Source: Maylandia zebra
Taxonomy: Eukaryota > Chordata > Actinopteri > Cichliformes > Cichlidae
DNA length: 64,000 nt
Assembly (NCBI RefSeq): GCF_041146795.1
Contig: NC_135174.1
Span: 24,204,878 to 24,268,877 of the forward strand
Reading direction: 5' to 3'
Below are positions 33,689 through 46,600 of this stretch, piece after piece. The notes under the pieces were generated by a model. The model saw only the letters and a list, made by a program, of their open reading frames with translations. It had not been told where the DNA came from and did not search any database. Numbering within the stretch: the first letter of the stretch is position 1; every line of letters begins with the position of its first letter. The translations under genes were made by a program, and so were the position numbers.

Positions 33689-34004
33689 GGGGCGATCGTG
33701 GCTCAAGAGTTGGGAGTTCGTCTTGTAATCGGAAGGTTGCCGGTTCGAGCCTGGCTTGGACAGTCTCGGTCGTTGTGTCCTTGGGCAAGACACTTCACCC
33801 GTTGCCTACTGGTGGTGGTCAGAGGGCCCGGTGGCGCCAGTGTCCGGCAGCCTCGCCTCTGTCAGTGTGCCCCAGGGTGGCTGTGGCTACAATGTAGCTT
33901 GCCATCACCAGTATGTGAATGGGTGGATGACTGGATATGTAAAGCGCTTTGGGGTCCTTAGGGACTAGTAAAGCGCTATATAAATACAGGCCATTTACCA
34001 TTTA
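33689..34004 (+). repeat. tRNA-derived SINE, copy A
   Basis: The head contains an RNA polymerase III A-box match (TGGCTCAAGAG, 33,699-33,709) and a B-box match (GGTTCGAGCC, 33,742-33,751) spaced as in tRNA-derived SINEs. The body contains TTGGGCAAGACACTTCACCC and GGTGGCGCCAGTGTCCGGCA; the tail is AAGCGCTATATAAATACAGG then CCATTTACCATTTA. A near-identical copy lies in inverted orientation at 36,130-36,450. Confidence 0.85.
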
Positions 34005-34039
34005 TTGGTATTAAAGAAGATGAGAACACCAACTCTAGT

Positions 34040-34200
34040 TTCAGGTTGGGTTAGAGATCTAACCATGCGTAGGCAGCACTAACTGAGATTTTCATTGCAG
34101 GAGAACCTGGAGGTCCCGAGAGAAACCTGCACTAACACAGGGAGAATATGCAACTTCACACAGAAAATTCTGAACCTACAACCTTCCTCTGTGATCTACA
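34040..34200 (+). repeat. Degenerate fragment of the teleost repeat seen at 40.6 kb
   Basis: Contains AGGAGAACCTGGAGGTCCCG, CTGCACTAACACAGGGAGAA and CTTCACACAGAAAATTCTGA, a diverged version of the GGAACCCACGCAAACACGG / GGAGAACATGCAAACTCC / ACACAGAAAG segment at 40,830-40,890. Confidence 0.55.
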
Positions 34201-34204
34201 GCTT

Positions 34205-35640
34205 ATGTTTTGCAGGTGTAACGTTACAAAGGCTGCCAGTTTAGCATTAATAGTAAGAAAAGAAAGTATAGCATAGGTTGATGGACATTTAATTACTTTT
34301 GCAGGTCATGTGGTATAGTTTAAGTTCATGTAAATTAGGTCATGTTGGACAAAATAATGAAGGGGACATAAACATGTTTCAGTCCAGTGGTTTTTGTCAT
34401 TCAAAACAACAATGTACACTGTTGGAAGAGTCTTTCTCTGGGAACCTTGAGCTGCATCTAGTAGTTCAGCCTGGTCCAAATTAATGGACAGGCCAGCCAT
34501 CCGACAGGCTGTCTCCCGTGAAGCCACGTCACTAAAAAAAAAGGATGAGTTAACTTGATTCCCGAACTGAAAAAAGGGAAAAACTGAATTCAAGTTGGTC
34601 TGTGAGTCAGTCAGAACTCAGTGTAGGAAAGTAATAGTTATTTCGGGTGATGTTGTGCACTTTATCATGCCATGGTAATTACAAGTTTTGGTGTACTGAA
34701 GTTCCAGCAACACACAGTCAGTATAATTAGCTCCTCATTCCTTGAATTTAATTTTGGCCCTTTTTATTCTAAAGCATTGTATGAAAGATAGTAAAGCTTG
34801 CAGCTTTTTTACTGTAACTTTAACTGCAGTAGGAGCTTATCCAGGGTTTGTAGAGCAGAGGGACTGGAGGCTGACAGGGAAGGAAAGAGGTGCTGGCATA
34901 CCACCGTCTGCCTGGACAGAGGGGACATTCTTCTCCTCGGATCCCCCCAGTCGTCCTCTACAAACCACAGCTTGTCAACCAATCTGCCCACCGTTTACTA
35001 AGGAAATGTTCACTTGCTGCAGGAAGTCTGAGGTTTCCCCTCATATGTTTGATTTCAGCAGTTAAACAAACAAAACGAGGGTTTGGAAGTCAGGTCAGAA
35101 CAACATAGGTGGGAACTAAACCCACAGGGGCCTTATAATCTCAGTTCACCTGTAAAAGATCTTTAAATAAACAGCAAAAATAATAACCTATTTGACACAA
35201 CACTATAAAATAATTATTGTTGAAAGATTGATACGATAATTTGTGAAAATCCTGCATCTTTTTTTTATGTGCACACAAAAAAGTACGAATATATACCCAT
35301 TTCTCATAAAACCATCCCAACCCCTAAGAAATATTGATTTAAATAATACAGCGTTGCAGTTTACTTAAAATTGCTTTCAGTATTTGTTAACAGCACAACA
35401 ACCACAACTGAAAACATCTGTAAGTACTTGATGGATTATTAAATATATTGTTAAGATAATTTGTGATTAGCATATATGAAAACCTTAAAGCCAAACAAGG
35501 TGAGAAATGGATGTGTTAGTGTGACAAAATATGATGCAAAATATGATTTTTATGAGTGAACCAGCAGGCTACAGACTTTATTTTAGTATCTGCCGCAGTC
35601 ATAATGATCATTTCAAACACAAAAAACAACAACAAAAGAA
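34205..35640. other. Intergenic DNA downstream of retsat; nothing recognised
   Basis: No exon, RNA gene or known repeat identified. The retsat 3' UTR is expected to end just to the right of this stretch. Confidence 0.5.
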
Positions 35641-35646
35641 TAAAAA

Positions 35647-35652
35647 TTTATT
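35647..35652 (-). terminator. retsat: Candidate polyadenylation signal of retsat
   Basis: AATAAA on the minus strand about 215 bases after the stop codon. Another lies near 35,579. Choice between them cannot be made without transcript ends. Confidence 0.5.
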
Positions 35653-35864
35653 TAAATTTGAGTCTTCATTGCAAGTGGATTATTTCCCTTAATAAAAACA
35701 AGACATCCTATCCATCAAATAAGTGAATTCTAATGTAAAAAATTAGGATTTGAGAATTTAAACAAGTGTTGTGTTCTCGTGAGCTTCCCACAATATTTCA
35801 GGGTCCTGTTATACCCTACTTGTGTAGTTCCGTTTTTGTCCTGCAGGGGAAGAAGAGAGCAATT

Positions 35865-38800
35865 TCACTGCAGTTTCTTCTGAGCCAGCTTTGCCAGTTC
35901 TCTGGCTTTCCTTCTCTTCAGCTTCTTCTTGAGGAGGAGCAAGTCAATGTAGATAATGCGGTCCAACACAGCACAGGCACAGAGGAGTCCACCATGCAGA
36001 GCACCAGCTATCCCATTGCTGAACACATCTTGGCCTGGAAGACACAGCCACACATGCATACCTCTGTATGAGACGTTACTTGGAAGACAGATTCAAATCG
36101 GTGTGTTCTTTCTTCTGAAGCTTCTTAAATAAATGGTAAATGGCCTGTATTTGTATAGCGCTTTACTTAGTCTGTAAGGACCCCAAAGTGCTTCGCACTA
36201 CATTCAGTCATCCACCCATTCACACACACATTCACACACTGGTGATGGCAAGCTACATTGTAGCCACAGCCACCCTGGGGCGCACTGACAGAGGCGAGGC
36301 TGCCGGACACTGGCGCCACCGGGCCCTCTGACCACCACCAGTAGGCAACGGGTGAAGTGTCTTGCCCAAGGACACAACGGCCGAGACTGTCAAACCGGCA
36401 ACCTTCCGATTACAAGACGAACTGCCAACTCTTGAGCCACGATCGCCCCCAATAATATATCCGCCTCTGCTTTGGGACTTTTTTATGATCATGTTTTCAT
36501 AGCACCATTGTAGTCACCAGCAAAAGACGACTTATTTGCTGCTAACAGATACAGCGAAAGTAAACTGTCATATTTAAAAGCATTATCTTAGTCAATTACT
36601 ATCCTTCCACTTCCTCTCGAACCTTTCATTTAAACAGGAAAAGGCGCTGAGTGCATGAAAATACAATAAAGCAATAAAAGCCCAAAAAGTTATCATATAC
36701 ATAATACCAAGAAGGCAAGGACATCAGCATGAAAAATGTCAGTTCCAAGAAAACTGTACATTGTTCACCAAAAGGGACTTATATTGATTAAAAGGGATTA
36801 GCCTATCTAATTTTACAAGCTTCTGCAGATAGCTGTAAACGCTATACTCAAAAGCCAATTTCCCAGTCCCTCAAATAAGATGATGGTTTTCAAGAACCAG
36901 ATAATCTTGGAACCAAGTGCGGTTATTATGCTTTTTCAAAGAACAGCTCATCATTAAGCCTGAAAAAAAGATAAGCTTAAGAGCATTATATTCTCTATAA
37001 AACTAGTATTTCCTTCAGCTTAAATCAAGTTTTATTATTCAGTTATCTAGAAAACAGCTTGCATTCTGTTATATCGCAGCAACAGTTTAAGATTGGTTAA
37101 ACTTTGCTGTACGGTAAATCTGTATGCATTTTTTGGGGGGAACTTGAGGACCACGGGTCACTTTTGTGTATAAAGTTGCTCACAGCTCAGTGTTGCTGTT
37201 TCTACCTTTCATTTATGAAATTTATTATTTATTTGTGAAACTGAAAAGTGGTCTTAGATTAAAGTCCTGTCAATACTCATAAAGCTAACTATTAAACCAA
37301 AAACACTTGGTTTGATTTCTAGCTGATTCAAAATAATTTGATGATTGGGAATATATCTACAGTATATACCCTTCCTTTACTCTATCCTAAAACCTAATTG
37401 ATACGATTTAAATTCTTGCAGATGATTTTTAGCATAAAATCCATATTTTCATACCTGAGATGTACAGGTTCTTGACTGGGGTGTTGCATCTGTTTTTGGC
37501 TACGGCCTCAGCATGGAAACGCTCCAGGTTGTGCTCAGCGGAGTACATGGCTCCATGCTGAGCACCCAGGTAGTGCATGTTTGTCAGTGGCGTCGCCACA
37601 TCCTGGAAAACCAACTGAAAAACACAACACATGCAGATTTAACAAAACCCTTCCTACTTGATCTCAACAAACAAGCATTAATAGTTTGTATACATTACCA
37701 ATAGCTTTTGATTTGTTTCTTTATTCCTTAAAAGTATATTTTTTTATTAAATTTAACATACAGCAGAAAAAACAGCAGAATCACATCTAAACATGACGGA
37801 TCCTACCTTGTCTTTAATTTTAGGGAACACAGTGCAGGCCCAGTCAAAGAGGTTCTTAGCAAATCGCATTTTGTAATTGTAGTATTCATCACCCCTTTTG
37901 CGTACAGTAGTGTCTTTCCATTGCTCAAACCATTCATAGTTAACCATGGTGAGTATTGTCATGCAGGATTTTCCTGTAGAAATGAACAGCAAGTCACCAC
38001 TCTTAATTTGTGTGGACTTTCAGTTCTGTGTTAGATCGTATAAAATATGCCAAAGAATATATTTTATTTTAAAGCTAAATACTTGACGTGCTCGACGTTT
38101 AAAATTTTGAGGTCAACATATGTTCATGTAAAAAGCTGAGACCTCAGACTGCCCTCAATGCCCAGTTTTTGACAGTTTTTTTCTTCTCCTGGCTTTCTCA
38201 AACAGAGAGGATGTCCTTATATAGTCATCGAGCCAGCCTATCAGAAGAAGATGGCTTAAAGAAAGGGGGAAGGGCGCTAAAACAGCTTCTTTCAGGCAGA
38301 GGGATGGACAGTGTTATTTATTCAAAATCATTCAAATCTTGCAAAGAGTCTTGAGAGTATAGAGCACTTTAATCCTCATTTAAAATATGTTTTGTTAGAT
38401 CTCATAAATATCCTTTGGAAACTGTAGAAATAGTGAGTAATTGTTATTAATATGTACCAGGATGTCTTATCTTGGCTTCAGGGTCTTTAGAAGATGGCAC
38501 TGTGATGAAAATCATGGGGATGTTATCAGGTGCTTCCTCTCTGCTCAATCCAAAGTAGTCCTCCATCCTAAAATAAAATAAAAAATACAAATCATAAATC
38601 CCATAAAGAGCAATCTTAACTCCGTTTCAATTAAATTAAGGTTTATTTAGGTAGTACCGGTCATCAACAGTCACCTCACCTGTAGAAAGTCCTAACAATC
38701 AAGTGACTCCCTATGAGCAAGCACTAGGCAACAGTGGGAAGGAAAAACTCCCTTTTAACAGGGAGAAATCTCCAGCAGAACAAGGCTCAAGCATGGCCAG

Positions 38801-41800
38801 TTGGGTGGGTAAGGGAAAAGGTAAAAAAGAGGGAAAATAGAGCACACGGAGACTGGACAAAACACAGACGAAAGGAGATGAACATGACTGATCTTCTGCC
38901 CTATGTAGCGAACAAGAAAGGACCTTTAACTTTAAAAAAAAAAACAACATCATAAGCCATATACTGTGTTTATTTAAATAAAATATTTAGCATAATGTTC
39001 AGCTATGGTGTTTTTTCTTTGTTCTGAAATAAGATTGTATCTATAAAAATGTGTGAGACTTGAGCAGGAGAGATTTTCTTGTTTATTCTGATACAGCAGC
39101 GCCCCCTTGTGGTTGGTTAATGCTGCCTTTCTCTTCTTTGCAATCGGTGCTCTGCAATACTCACGACTTGTCCATATCATTGTCTTTGAACAGCCAGAAA
39201 TTAGTGGAAACGAGGTCCAGTTCCTCCTTTGTTCCATCAAAGCCAGAGAAGACTAATAATGATCCTCTGCCATGTTTCATCATGTTCAGTCGTTGCTGAA
39301 TATCTATAATATAGAAGCATTACTTAGACATTATTTATCACCTTGTATCGTCTTCACTTCACCTGCATTTGTCGCTCTGGCGAACTTTACCTCAGTTTCA
39401 GTAAAGTTTCTCACCTGGTTTGGCTTGTATCTCAGGGGGTAGAAGTTTCTGGAACGTATTGAAGATTCCACAGTTTGAAACCACCACAGGCGCATGAATT
39501 TCCACTTCCTCTTGACCTTTCCTCACCTTTACACCTATCTCAAACAAACACACACTATTGACTTGACAATAACTTAACCTTACACTGATTTTAAAAATGA
39601 GGTGGATTCTGCTCTCACCATAAGCAGCTCCCTCTTCATTAACCAGGATCTGGGAGACGGGAGCTCTCACCAGGCAGTTTCCTCCATATTTCTGAATGGT
39701 GCGAATGATGTGGAAAGGAATCTCACTGGCCCCGCCTTTAGGGTAGTACGCTCCTCGTTTGTAGTGATGAATCATGAGGGCATTCATCAGGACACTGGAG
39801 TCCTTTGGTGGCACACCTATATACATAAAGAATAAGTGAACTAAATCTGCCGCAGGGATGAAATTGGCCTTTTTTTACAGGGGTGACAGCAGGAAAGGAA
39901 GGGAATTACTGCAAAACAGAATGAGGCACAATATTTGTTATTTTCTTGTTTGATTAATTGCTAGAAGACAAAATTGTAACTGAATTTTTAAAAAGTTGAT
40001 GAATTGCATACCCCTATTATACAGTACATATTGCGCACAGTAACTTTTTATATTTATCTCGGGGTTTGTAGTCTTATTATTGTGGGCCCCTGATAATATT
40101 ACAGCCTCTATTTCCCTTACCTAGAAGTCTCACTGCAAATCAATACAAGTTCGGAGTAACCATGTCCACCTCGAGGACTGATGTAAATCATATGCTATGA
40201 CGCTTTTACTCATTAGAGCCTCGATGAGAGATTTTTTTTGTTTTTTTTTAACTGCTCTCGACCATTAAAAAAAAGATCTTCTGACAACTGGTGTCCCAAC
40301 ACCTGATTCCAGACACCTTATGATGGTTTTCTCTTTTAACTTGTCCCCAAATATGTACCACATATACAGTATATGATTTCTAAAAACTAATGGGAAACCC
40401 AAGCTCCCACCCATCTTTGGGACACATTGGATCTACACTTCTGTGATGTGGCAAGACATTACTGTTGGTATTGATTTAACATAGCAAGGCTTATGTATGT
40501 GTGTCTCTCTCTCTCTTTTTGTTTGTCTTCTTTTGTTGTGTGTCTCATGATATGGAACAATTTTCAACTTAACTCAAAATCCATCCATCCATCCATTCGC
40601 TTATCCTTTTCAGGGTCGCGGGGGGCGCTGGAGCCTATCCCAGCTGTCATAGGGCGAGAGGCAGGGTACACCCTGGACAGGTCGCCAGTCTGTCGCAGGG
40701 CCAACACACAGGGACAGACAACCAGTCGCACTCACATTCATTCGCACATTCACACCTAGTGACAATTTGGATTATCCAGTTAACCTATCCCCACAAGCTG
40801 CATGTCTTTGGACGGTGGGAGGAAGCCGGAGTACCCGGAGGGAACCCACGCAAACACGGGGAGAACATGCAAACTCCACACAGAAAGACCCCGGCCTGAT
40901 GTTGGAATTGAACTCAGGACCTTCTTGCTGTGCGTCAACAGTGCTAACCACCATGCCACTCAAAATCAAAAGTTTTTTTTCAGGTTGGAGTTCAGTTGAA
41001 ATTTTGAGATATCTGACTCAAGATTTGATATAACAACCTTAAATTTTGACTTCTAGATATCCAAAAGCATTTTATTTTCAGTGGCAAAAATAGAAATAAA
41101 TAACTATATTATATCTTATGTTTTCTGTTATGACGATAACTTTTTGAGTTCATACCATAGAAAAAGTAAGAAAAGATGGTATGGAGATCCTTGTTGCTGG
41201 TCAAGGTGTTCACAAAATCTGTTGCACATGTGCCAGAGAGGCGGAAAACTGGAGAGATGAGGTCTGCAATGCCTGACTTCAGCAGGAATAAAGACACCCA
41301 CTGCGGGATAAGCTTGAGAGTTGCCAGGTAGTGCGTCTTCTTAGCTGAGATCTGTTGAAAAACCAGGGGAATTTGTAAGCATTTTATTTTAAAGCTTCCG
41401 ACAGTTGAGACTGAAATATGTGTGTAATAAGTGATGAAGTAACAACAGCACCTTCATGATTTTAAAGAACTTGTCAATGGCTTCTGTGTCATCAGGAAAC
41501 TGCTTCATCAGGTGAGCTTTCATCTCAGTTTTCCCACAGTAGATGGTGTACTCTCGTTTTTCGTTGCCCAGGCCGATTTGAATGGTGTCAAAATGTTGAT
41601 CGAGCTGGTGAAACTCCAGCTGGCCCTCTGAGATCTGGTCAAAGGCGATACGCAGCAGACTGTTCTCATGGAGCTGGCCAATGTAGTGAAGCCCTGAAGA
41701 TGAAGGAAGTGAACATTTTTAGATAGAAAAGAACGATTTTTAGGACTGTAGGGTTATGATGGCTGAGCGCATGCCTTTATTTGCTCTTTCTCTGAAAAAG

Positions 41801-43523
41801 CAGCTGTCACCCTAGACAGACCAAATTATCATCAGCCTATTGCTTTAGTTGTATCATTATTCTTTCTGTGTCAGTTATTTTTTATGTAATTCAAGCTGTT
41901 AGCATGAATCTCTAATGATTCTCCAAATGACTGTTCTGGAAAATGTAACAGTTCCTTAAAAAGAGTGATACTTATGTGTCAGTCATAGAAGATTTCTCAC
42001 CGACATCAAACTCAAAGCCTTTCTCTATGTAAGTGTGGCAGCAGCCTCCGGCCTGGTCATGTTGCTCCAGCACCAGCACTTTCTTTCCTGCTTTGGCCAG
42101 TGTGGCTCCAGCCGTCAGACCACCAATACCACTGCCGATGACGATGACATCCAGGTTCTTGGGCACTTTGTCAACGCTGAAACCTGCACAGAAACATACA
42201 GATGGTGGTGTTAACCTAGTAAAGATTTTTGTTCCAGTTCACATCGTTATCATAAAAGTCCATTATAAATTTTATCGTGTCCAAGTGCTGAAACTGGGAC
42301 GTCAAAATGCATCGTTTGCAACCTGTGTTACATAATACAGGCTGAAGGTTGTGCACTTCTCTTGTCATAAACATTGAACTGGTGCTGGTATCTGTGTTTT
42401 CCCATTAGCAATAGCTGTAATCTAATTAAGATAAAACACACACATGGAAAAACTGTTGGTTTATTTAGTGACAGTTTTCTCATCTCTAAGATCACTAAGA
42501 TAACAGTATCAGCACTTATAATGACTATAGCAAATTCATTTCAGATATCTATATTCATTATCTATGTATTTATTTAATGCATAGATAATGCATTAAATAA
42601 AAGGTAAAATGTTTACCTCATCAGACTGGTGTCACAGAAACCTCTGTTCAATGCAAAGTAAAGGTTTTTAAAGTAACAGTAACTTTGCTTAACATAGAAA
42701 CTGGAATTTTAGTTCACTAAAATACTGTGTGCTTTCATACAGTGCTTTATTCTATATCCTTCTAGCATCCATGTACAATTTAGAATCACCAATTACATTT
42801 ACGGGCTTGTTTTTGGACTGTAGGAGGAAACCCACTCCAGCTAGAGCATAAACCAGGAATCTTCTTAATGCGAGGCAACAGTTTGCACCAGTGTTAACAA
42901 ACGTGCTGCCCCCATGTGGCAATTGTACTTCTTTAAATATATGGTTTATTAATAACAGAATGTGTTTTAATTTTTGTTTAACTGATTTTTAACAGTTAAG
43001 CTTTTGAATATTTTTGCTTTTTATAATTTGGCCTAAATGTAAAACTTTTCGTACAAAATAGATATAATATAGAACTCTTTATTTGTTAAAAATCATTTTA
43101 TAAAAAGAGGAGCATAATATAATAATCACACCCTTAAGATGAACTTTTTGAAGAAAGATTTGAATTCGTTCTTCCTGTATGAATGACTCACTGACTTTTT
43201 TTTTTAAAGTTAGGCCATAATATCTTGAAGTGATATAATAAAAATAAAAAGTTGTTTATGTTCCCCTCCCTTTCTAGGCTGGGCTAATTATCCAGGAATT
43301 CTGACTATCCAGGAACAACTTTATTCTGATGCTGCATGCAGCTCTTTTCACCTGCAGTCATTTTACCTTGCTTGATGACTTTGTCGCGCTTCTTCTGATC
43401 AAACTCCCGCGGTGCAGGCGGTCTCACTGAGTTGAGCGAGAAAGGGCTCGGTTTCCCAAACAGGTACCAGTATGTGCTACCTGCACATATGAGCAGGCAG
43501 ACGAAGAAAATCAAGAGCCACAT
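35865..43523 (-). CDS. retsat: Retinol saturase (all-trans-retinol 13,14-reductase), complete 11-exon gene
   Basis: Saturates the 13-14 double bond of all-trans-retinol; an FAD-dependent ER-membrane oxidoreductase. Coding exons in order: 43367-43523, 42001-42183, 41452-41693, 41156-41351, 39619-39816, 39415-39534, 39165-39303, 38458-38567, 37807-37973, 37455-37614, 35865-36034. All introns are GT-AG, frame is kept, and the total is 1,842 nt (613 aa against about 610 in human). An N-terminal hydrophobic anchor covers residues 2-23. The dinucleotide-binding motif GSGIGG is at 69-74, with E92 closing the Rossmann element and [13 protein letters not shown] matching the family. Later blocks ([49 protein letters not shown]) follow human RETSAT throughout. 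The start is MWLL by homology; an in-frame ATG 35 codons upstream exists. Fish have more than one retsat paralogue, and which one this is is not resolved. Confidence 0.95.
36130..36450 (-). repeat. tRNA-derived SINE, copy B (inverted), in retsat intron 10
   Basis: Reverse orientation of the element at 33,689-34,004. On the minus strand it begins GGGGGCGATCGTGGCTCAAG, and its tail ends CCATTTACCATTT. It lies in the intron before the last retsat exon. The two copies face each other across about 2.1 kb that includes that exon. Confidence 0.85.
38636..38890. repeat. Dispersed teleost repeat, copy in retsat intron 7
   Basis: Shares the phrases GACTCCCTATGAGCAAGCAC, GGGAAGGAAAAACTCCC, TTTTAACAGGGAGAAATC and CAGCAGAACAAGGCTC with the copy at 19,526-19,820. 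Located between coding exons 7 and 8 without disturbing either splice site. Confidence 0.7.
40575..40965 (+). repeat. Teleost interspersed repeat, near-full copy in retsat intron 4
   Basis: Begins with a CATC microsatellite (CCATCCATCCATCCATTCGC), then CAGGGTCGCGGGGGGCGCTG, CACCCTGGACAGGTCGCCAG, ACATGCAAACTCCACACAGA and CTGCGTCAACAGTGCTAACC-like text. The same element occurs in reverse at 58,604-58,747 plus 60,440-60,594, and as degenerate pieces at 34,040-34,200 and 42,805-42,910. Very common in fish genomes; class not assigned here. Confidence 0.8.
42569..42601. repeat. Perfect 14-bp inverted repeat in retsat intron 1
   Basis: Arms 42,569-42,582 and 42,588-42,601 (TTTATTTAATGCAT and its complement) flank a 5-base spacer. 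AT-rich and able to form a cruciform or RNA hairpin. No known function recognised. Confidence 0.8.
42805..42910 (+). repeat. Degenerate fragment of the 40.6-kb repeat family in retsat intron 1
   Basis: TTTTTGGACTGTAGGAGGAA and ACCCACTCCAG, ending in GCACCAGTGTTAACAAACGT, parallel the TCTTTGGACGGTGGGAGGAA...CAACAGTGCTAACC order of the copy at 40.8 kb. Confidence 0.5.
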
Positions 43524-43628
43524 CTCAGAGACTGTCAATTTGCTGATTCTGGATCTCGATCTGCAGCAGGATTGTTCACGGCAGCAATTGCAGGTGTGAT
43601 CTAAACACTCGCCTCCCTGAGGAGGCAC

Positions 43629-46600
43629 CTTTTATCCTGCTGAATGCCAAAGGTCTGGGGAAAAGGGGGCAAGAGATTGCTATGTAGTGATATATGTGTT
43701 ATGACAAGCAGTAAAGTGGTGAAAGGCCCATTTTTCCTGTGATAACAGATTACAATAACGATGGTGTGTAATGCTTTTTTTGCTGAGCACTCATTTAGGG
43801 CAAAGACAAAAACATCAAAGGAAAATTAGGAACTGGTCTAATTGTTTTGTTGTTGTTGTTGTTTTTTTGAAGAAATTCCTAAAATGTTAAAGATACTGAA
43901 ACTGTGTAGGGGAATCTGAATGCCAATTGTTTTAAAGAATAAATACTAAAGATATTAATTTCAAATCAATAACCCATTTTATTGCATAAACTGCATTTAG
44001 TCAATCTAGAGCGTTCACGGCAAATCTAGATAGAGATAGTTGTAATTGCTTGTATCTGATAAGACAATTTAGATAATATTGTATTGAAGTCTTCTTGGAC
44101 TTCATGTCCAATTTTATGTTTTTACAACAGGGCATCTGAGGGAACTTGCTTCAGTAAATTTTAGCATTTTAAGAATCATTACTGATGAATATAAGAGTCA
44201 GACTTCTTACACGATAGAAGAAAATGAGCCTAATAACACTGAAATTAGACCTGCTGCACCAATGTTATATTTCTCTTAAAAGAAGCTATATATGGATTGT
44301 AGCTGATCTAGTTTTATTAACGTAATCCACTCATGAACTTTGCACTCAAGTTACACATTCGTTCATTCGACTTTGAGCTACAGATTTAATCTGCAGCCAC
44401 AGATAGGGTGAACCACAATGAAGCAACAAGTTGCTACGATGGTCGAAAGGAATTTGAAATTGTGGCAGACAGAAATGTAGCCTTAAACTTCAAGTGGATT
44501 TTTTTAATATTAAATGCAGATGTAAATATTCGCTACATGTTGATGGTTTTGTGTAACACTGTAACACTTGTGAGATGTGTAACGGAGACTTGTGAGATTT
44601 TGCTCTGTCAAGCTTACCTTATTCTTTCAGATGCACCTGTACATCAGTATATGGTGATCTTTTTTTATAACAGTGTTCGAACAGCATCCTGTGACCACAG
44701 CAGATAACTTGTAATGAACATTCTAGGCTTACAACCTTTCTTGGTCAAAAAAAAGCATGTCCATATTTGAACCCTTTACAATGGTTACAAATTCATAAAG
44801 CCAATCTGGTTGTCTCAATTTATTTCAGATTCCCATAAAGGTGGTAATTTAAAGGTAACATGCTATTTTGTTATTGCAACCAACTCACAGGAAGCCCATA
44901 TACATTATAGCAATTCTGAATATCTGTAATCTGATAAGGCAATTAAGATAATACACTATGAACAAGTTGCGTTAGACTTTATATGCATGTGTCATGTTTT
45001 ATGCCTTTACAGTTCAGCAGGCTGAGTAACTCTTGTGGGTTTAAGACATTAAGAGTTGTTATAGCATTAGAAATGCAGGTGAATCTAGTTAACATCTGAA
45101 ATACCAATGAAAATATGTACAGTGTTTTCTAATAATATTACTTCAGGGAAGCACAATGTAAAAAGTATTAGTGCTGTTTTTGTGCTATGGTGTGCTCAAA
45201 ATCCTGATTGAACCATTTCTTTGCAAATGATACGCTTACCGTTTTAAAACTACTCTTTTAAGAATTTTTGAAATGCAAAGAAGGATAGAAACTGTTCTAT
45301 AGTTAGCTTACACAGCTGGATCAGGTAAGGCCTTTTTAAGTAATGGCTTTATTGTCACCACCTCAAAAGCCTGTGGTATGTAGCCAGTTAATAAAAATAA
45401 ATTAATCATATTTCAAATTAATCATCTTTCAGCAGTCCTATAGGAATGGAGACTTAAAGGCACATTGTTGTTTAAGAAGAAGAAATGATTGATTAACTCA
45501 AAAAGATCGATAGGACAGAGTGGGTCCAAGTAAACCGCAGCAGCTATTAGGGTTGCTGTACTTAAGAAGCTTGCACTCCAGCCCACAAGCCCCCAAGCCC
45601 GGCTGCTGGTCTCTTCTGACTGCAGACTCTGATGAAGACTCTACTGAGGGTCCCCGGGCAGTTGATTCGTACACACTTCACCTCTTAAAATTGTTCTTTC
45701 TTCCTTCTAGGCAGCATATACAAGATGAATGTAGCTGATTTGCTGAGATTTTAGCTTTTTGAATTCGAACATTGCAAGTGAAAGTAAAACTGACGCTTAT
45801 ACAGTCATGAGTACACCCTGATTTAGTGTCCATCTGGACATTAAAGGTGACAAAAATTTACAAATAAATATCATATTGTCTTTAGTAAGTACAGATTCAG
45901 ACCATAAACTCATCAGAAAAGTATTAACTGAGATCAGAGAGCATGGCAGTCTAGGGCTGTTTAACCAGACTTGACTAGACTTGAAAAAATAAGTCTACTT
46001 GTCTTAAAGTGCCAGATTTACCCCCTACTGGCCATTAGAAAGAAAACGGGTTTATGGCACTTTTGCATAGGTTTCACATTTTAGACTGAGAAGCTATGCC
46101 CCTATTTTATACATTATCTAAGTGTTTATCAGTTTTATTTGGATTTGGTTCCACTCGTGCTGACCTGTTGATTTCTCTGTTTGTAGACTGAAAATACTAA
46201 ACAGTTTTGATTATTAGTTGAGACCCAGCCAAGCAGGGAGTGACTGATTGGTTTGATAATAGGCAGAAAAACTCCGGTTACCCCACACCTGTGTACTTGA
46301 TGTTCAGCAATGTTGAGGCTTTTCAAAATGCTTTCACTCTCCCATTTTACATTACACTAAAATTACAACGAAAACTTTATTAGACTCACAATTGGTGCAT
46401 TTAAAAGTGATTCTTCTTTTGATCTTTTGATCTTACTTATTCTTTATAATAACACTTATATAAACAAGTCATCATGCAATAATTTGTTTACTATTTACTG
46501 GTAAATTATGTGATAATTATATATATTTATAGGTTATGTTTCAAAAATCCTTTTTTGCTCATTTTTTGTATTTTGTTTTAGTTTCTGTCTCTATACTCTG

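Noticed and set aside
33689-33760. Functional tRNA gene
   Set aside because: A- and B-box matches are present, but no cloverleaf or terminator; the sequence is the head of a SINE with a second copy at 36.1 kb.
33700-33968. Two overlapping plus-strand frames of 70-87 codons
   Set aside because: Both are translations of the SINE body.
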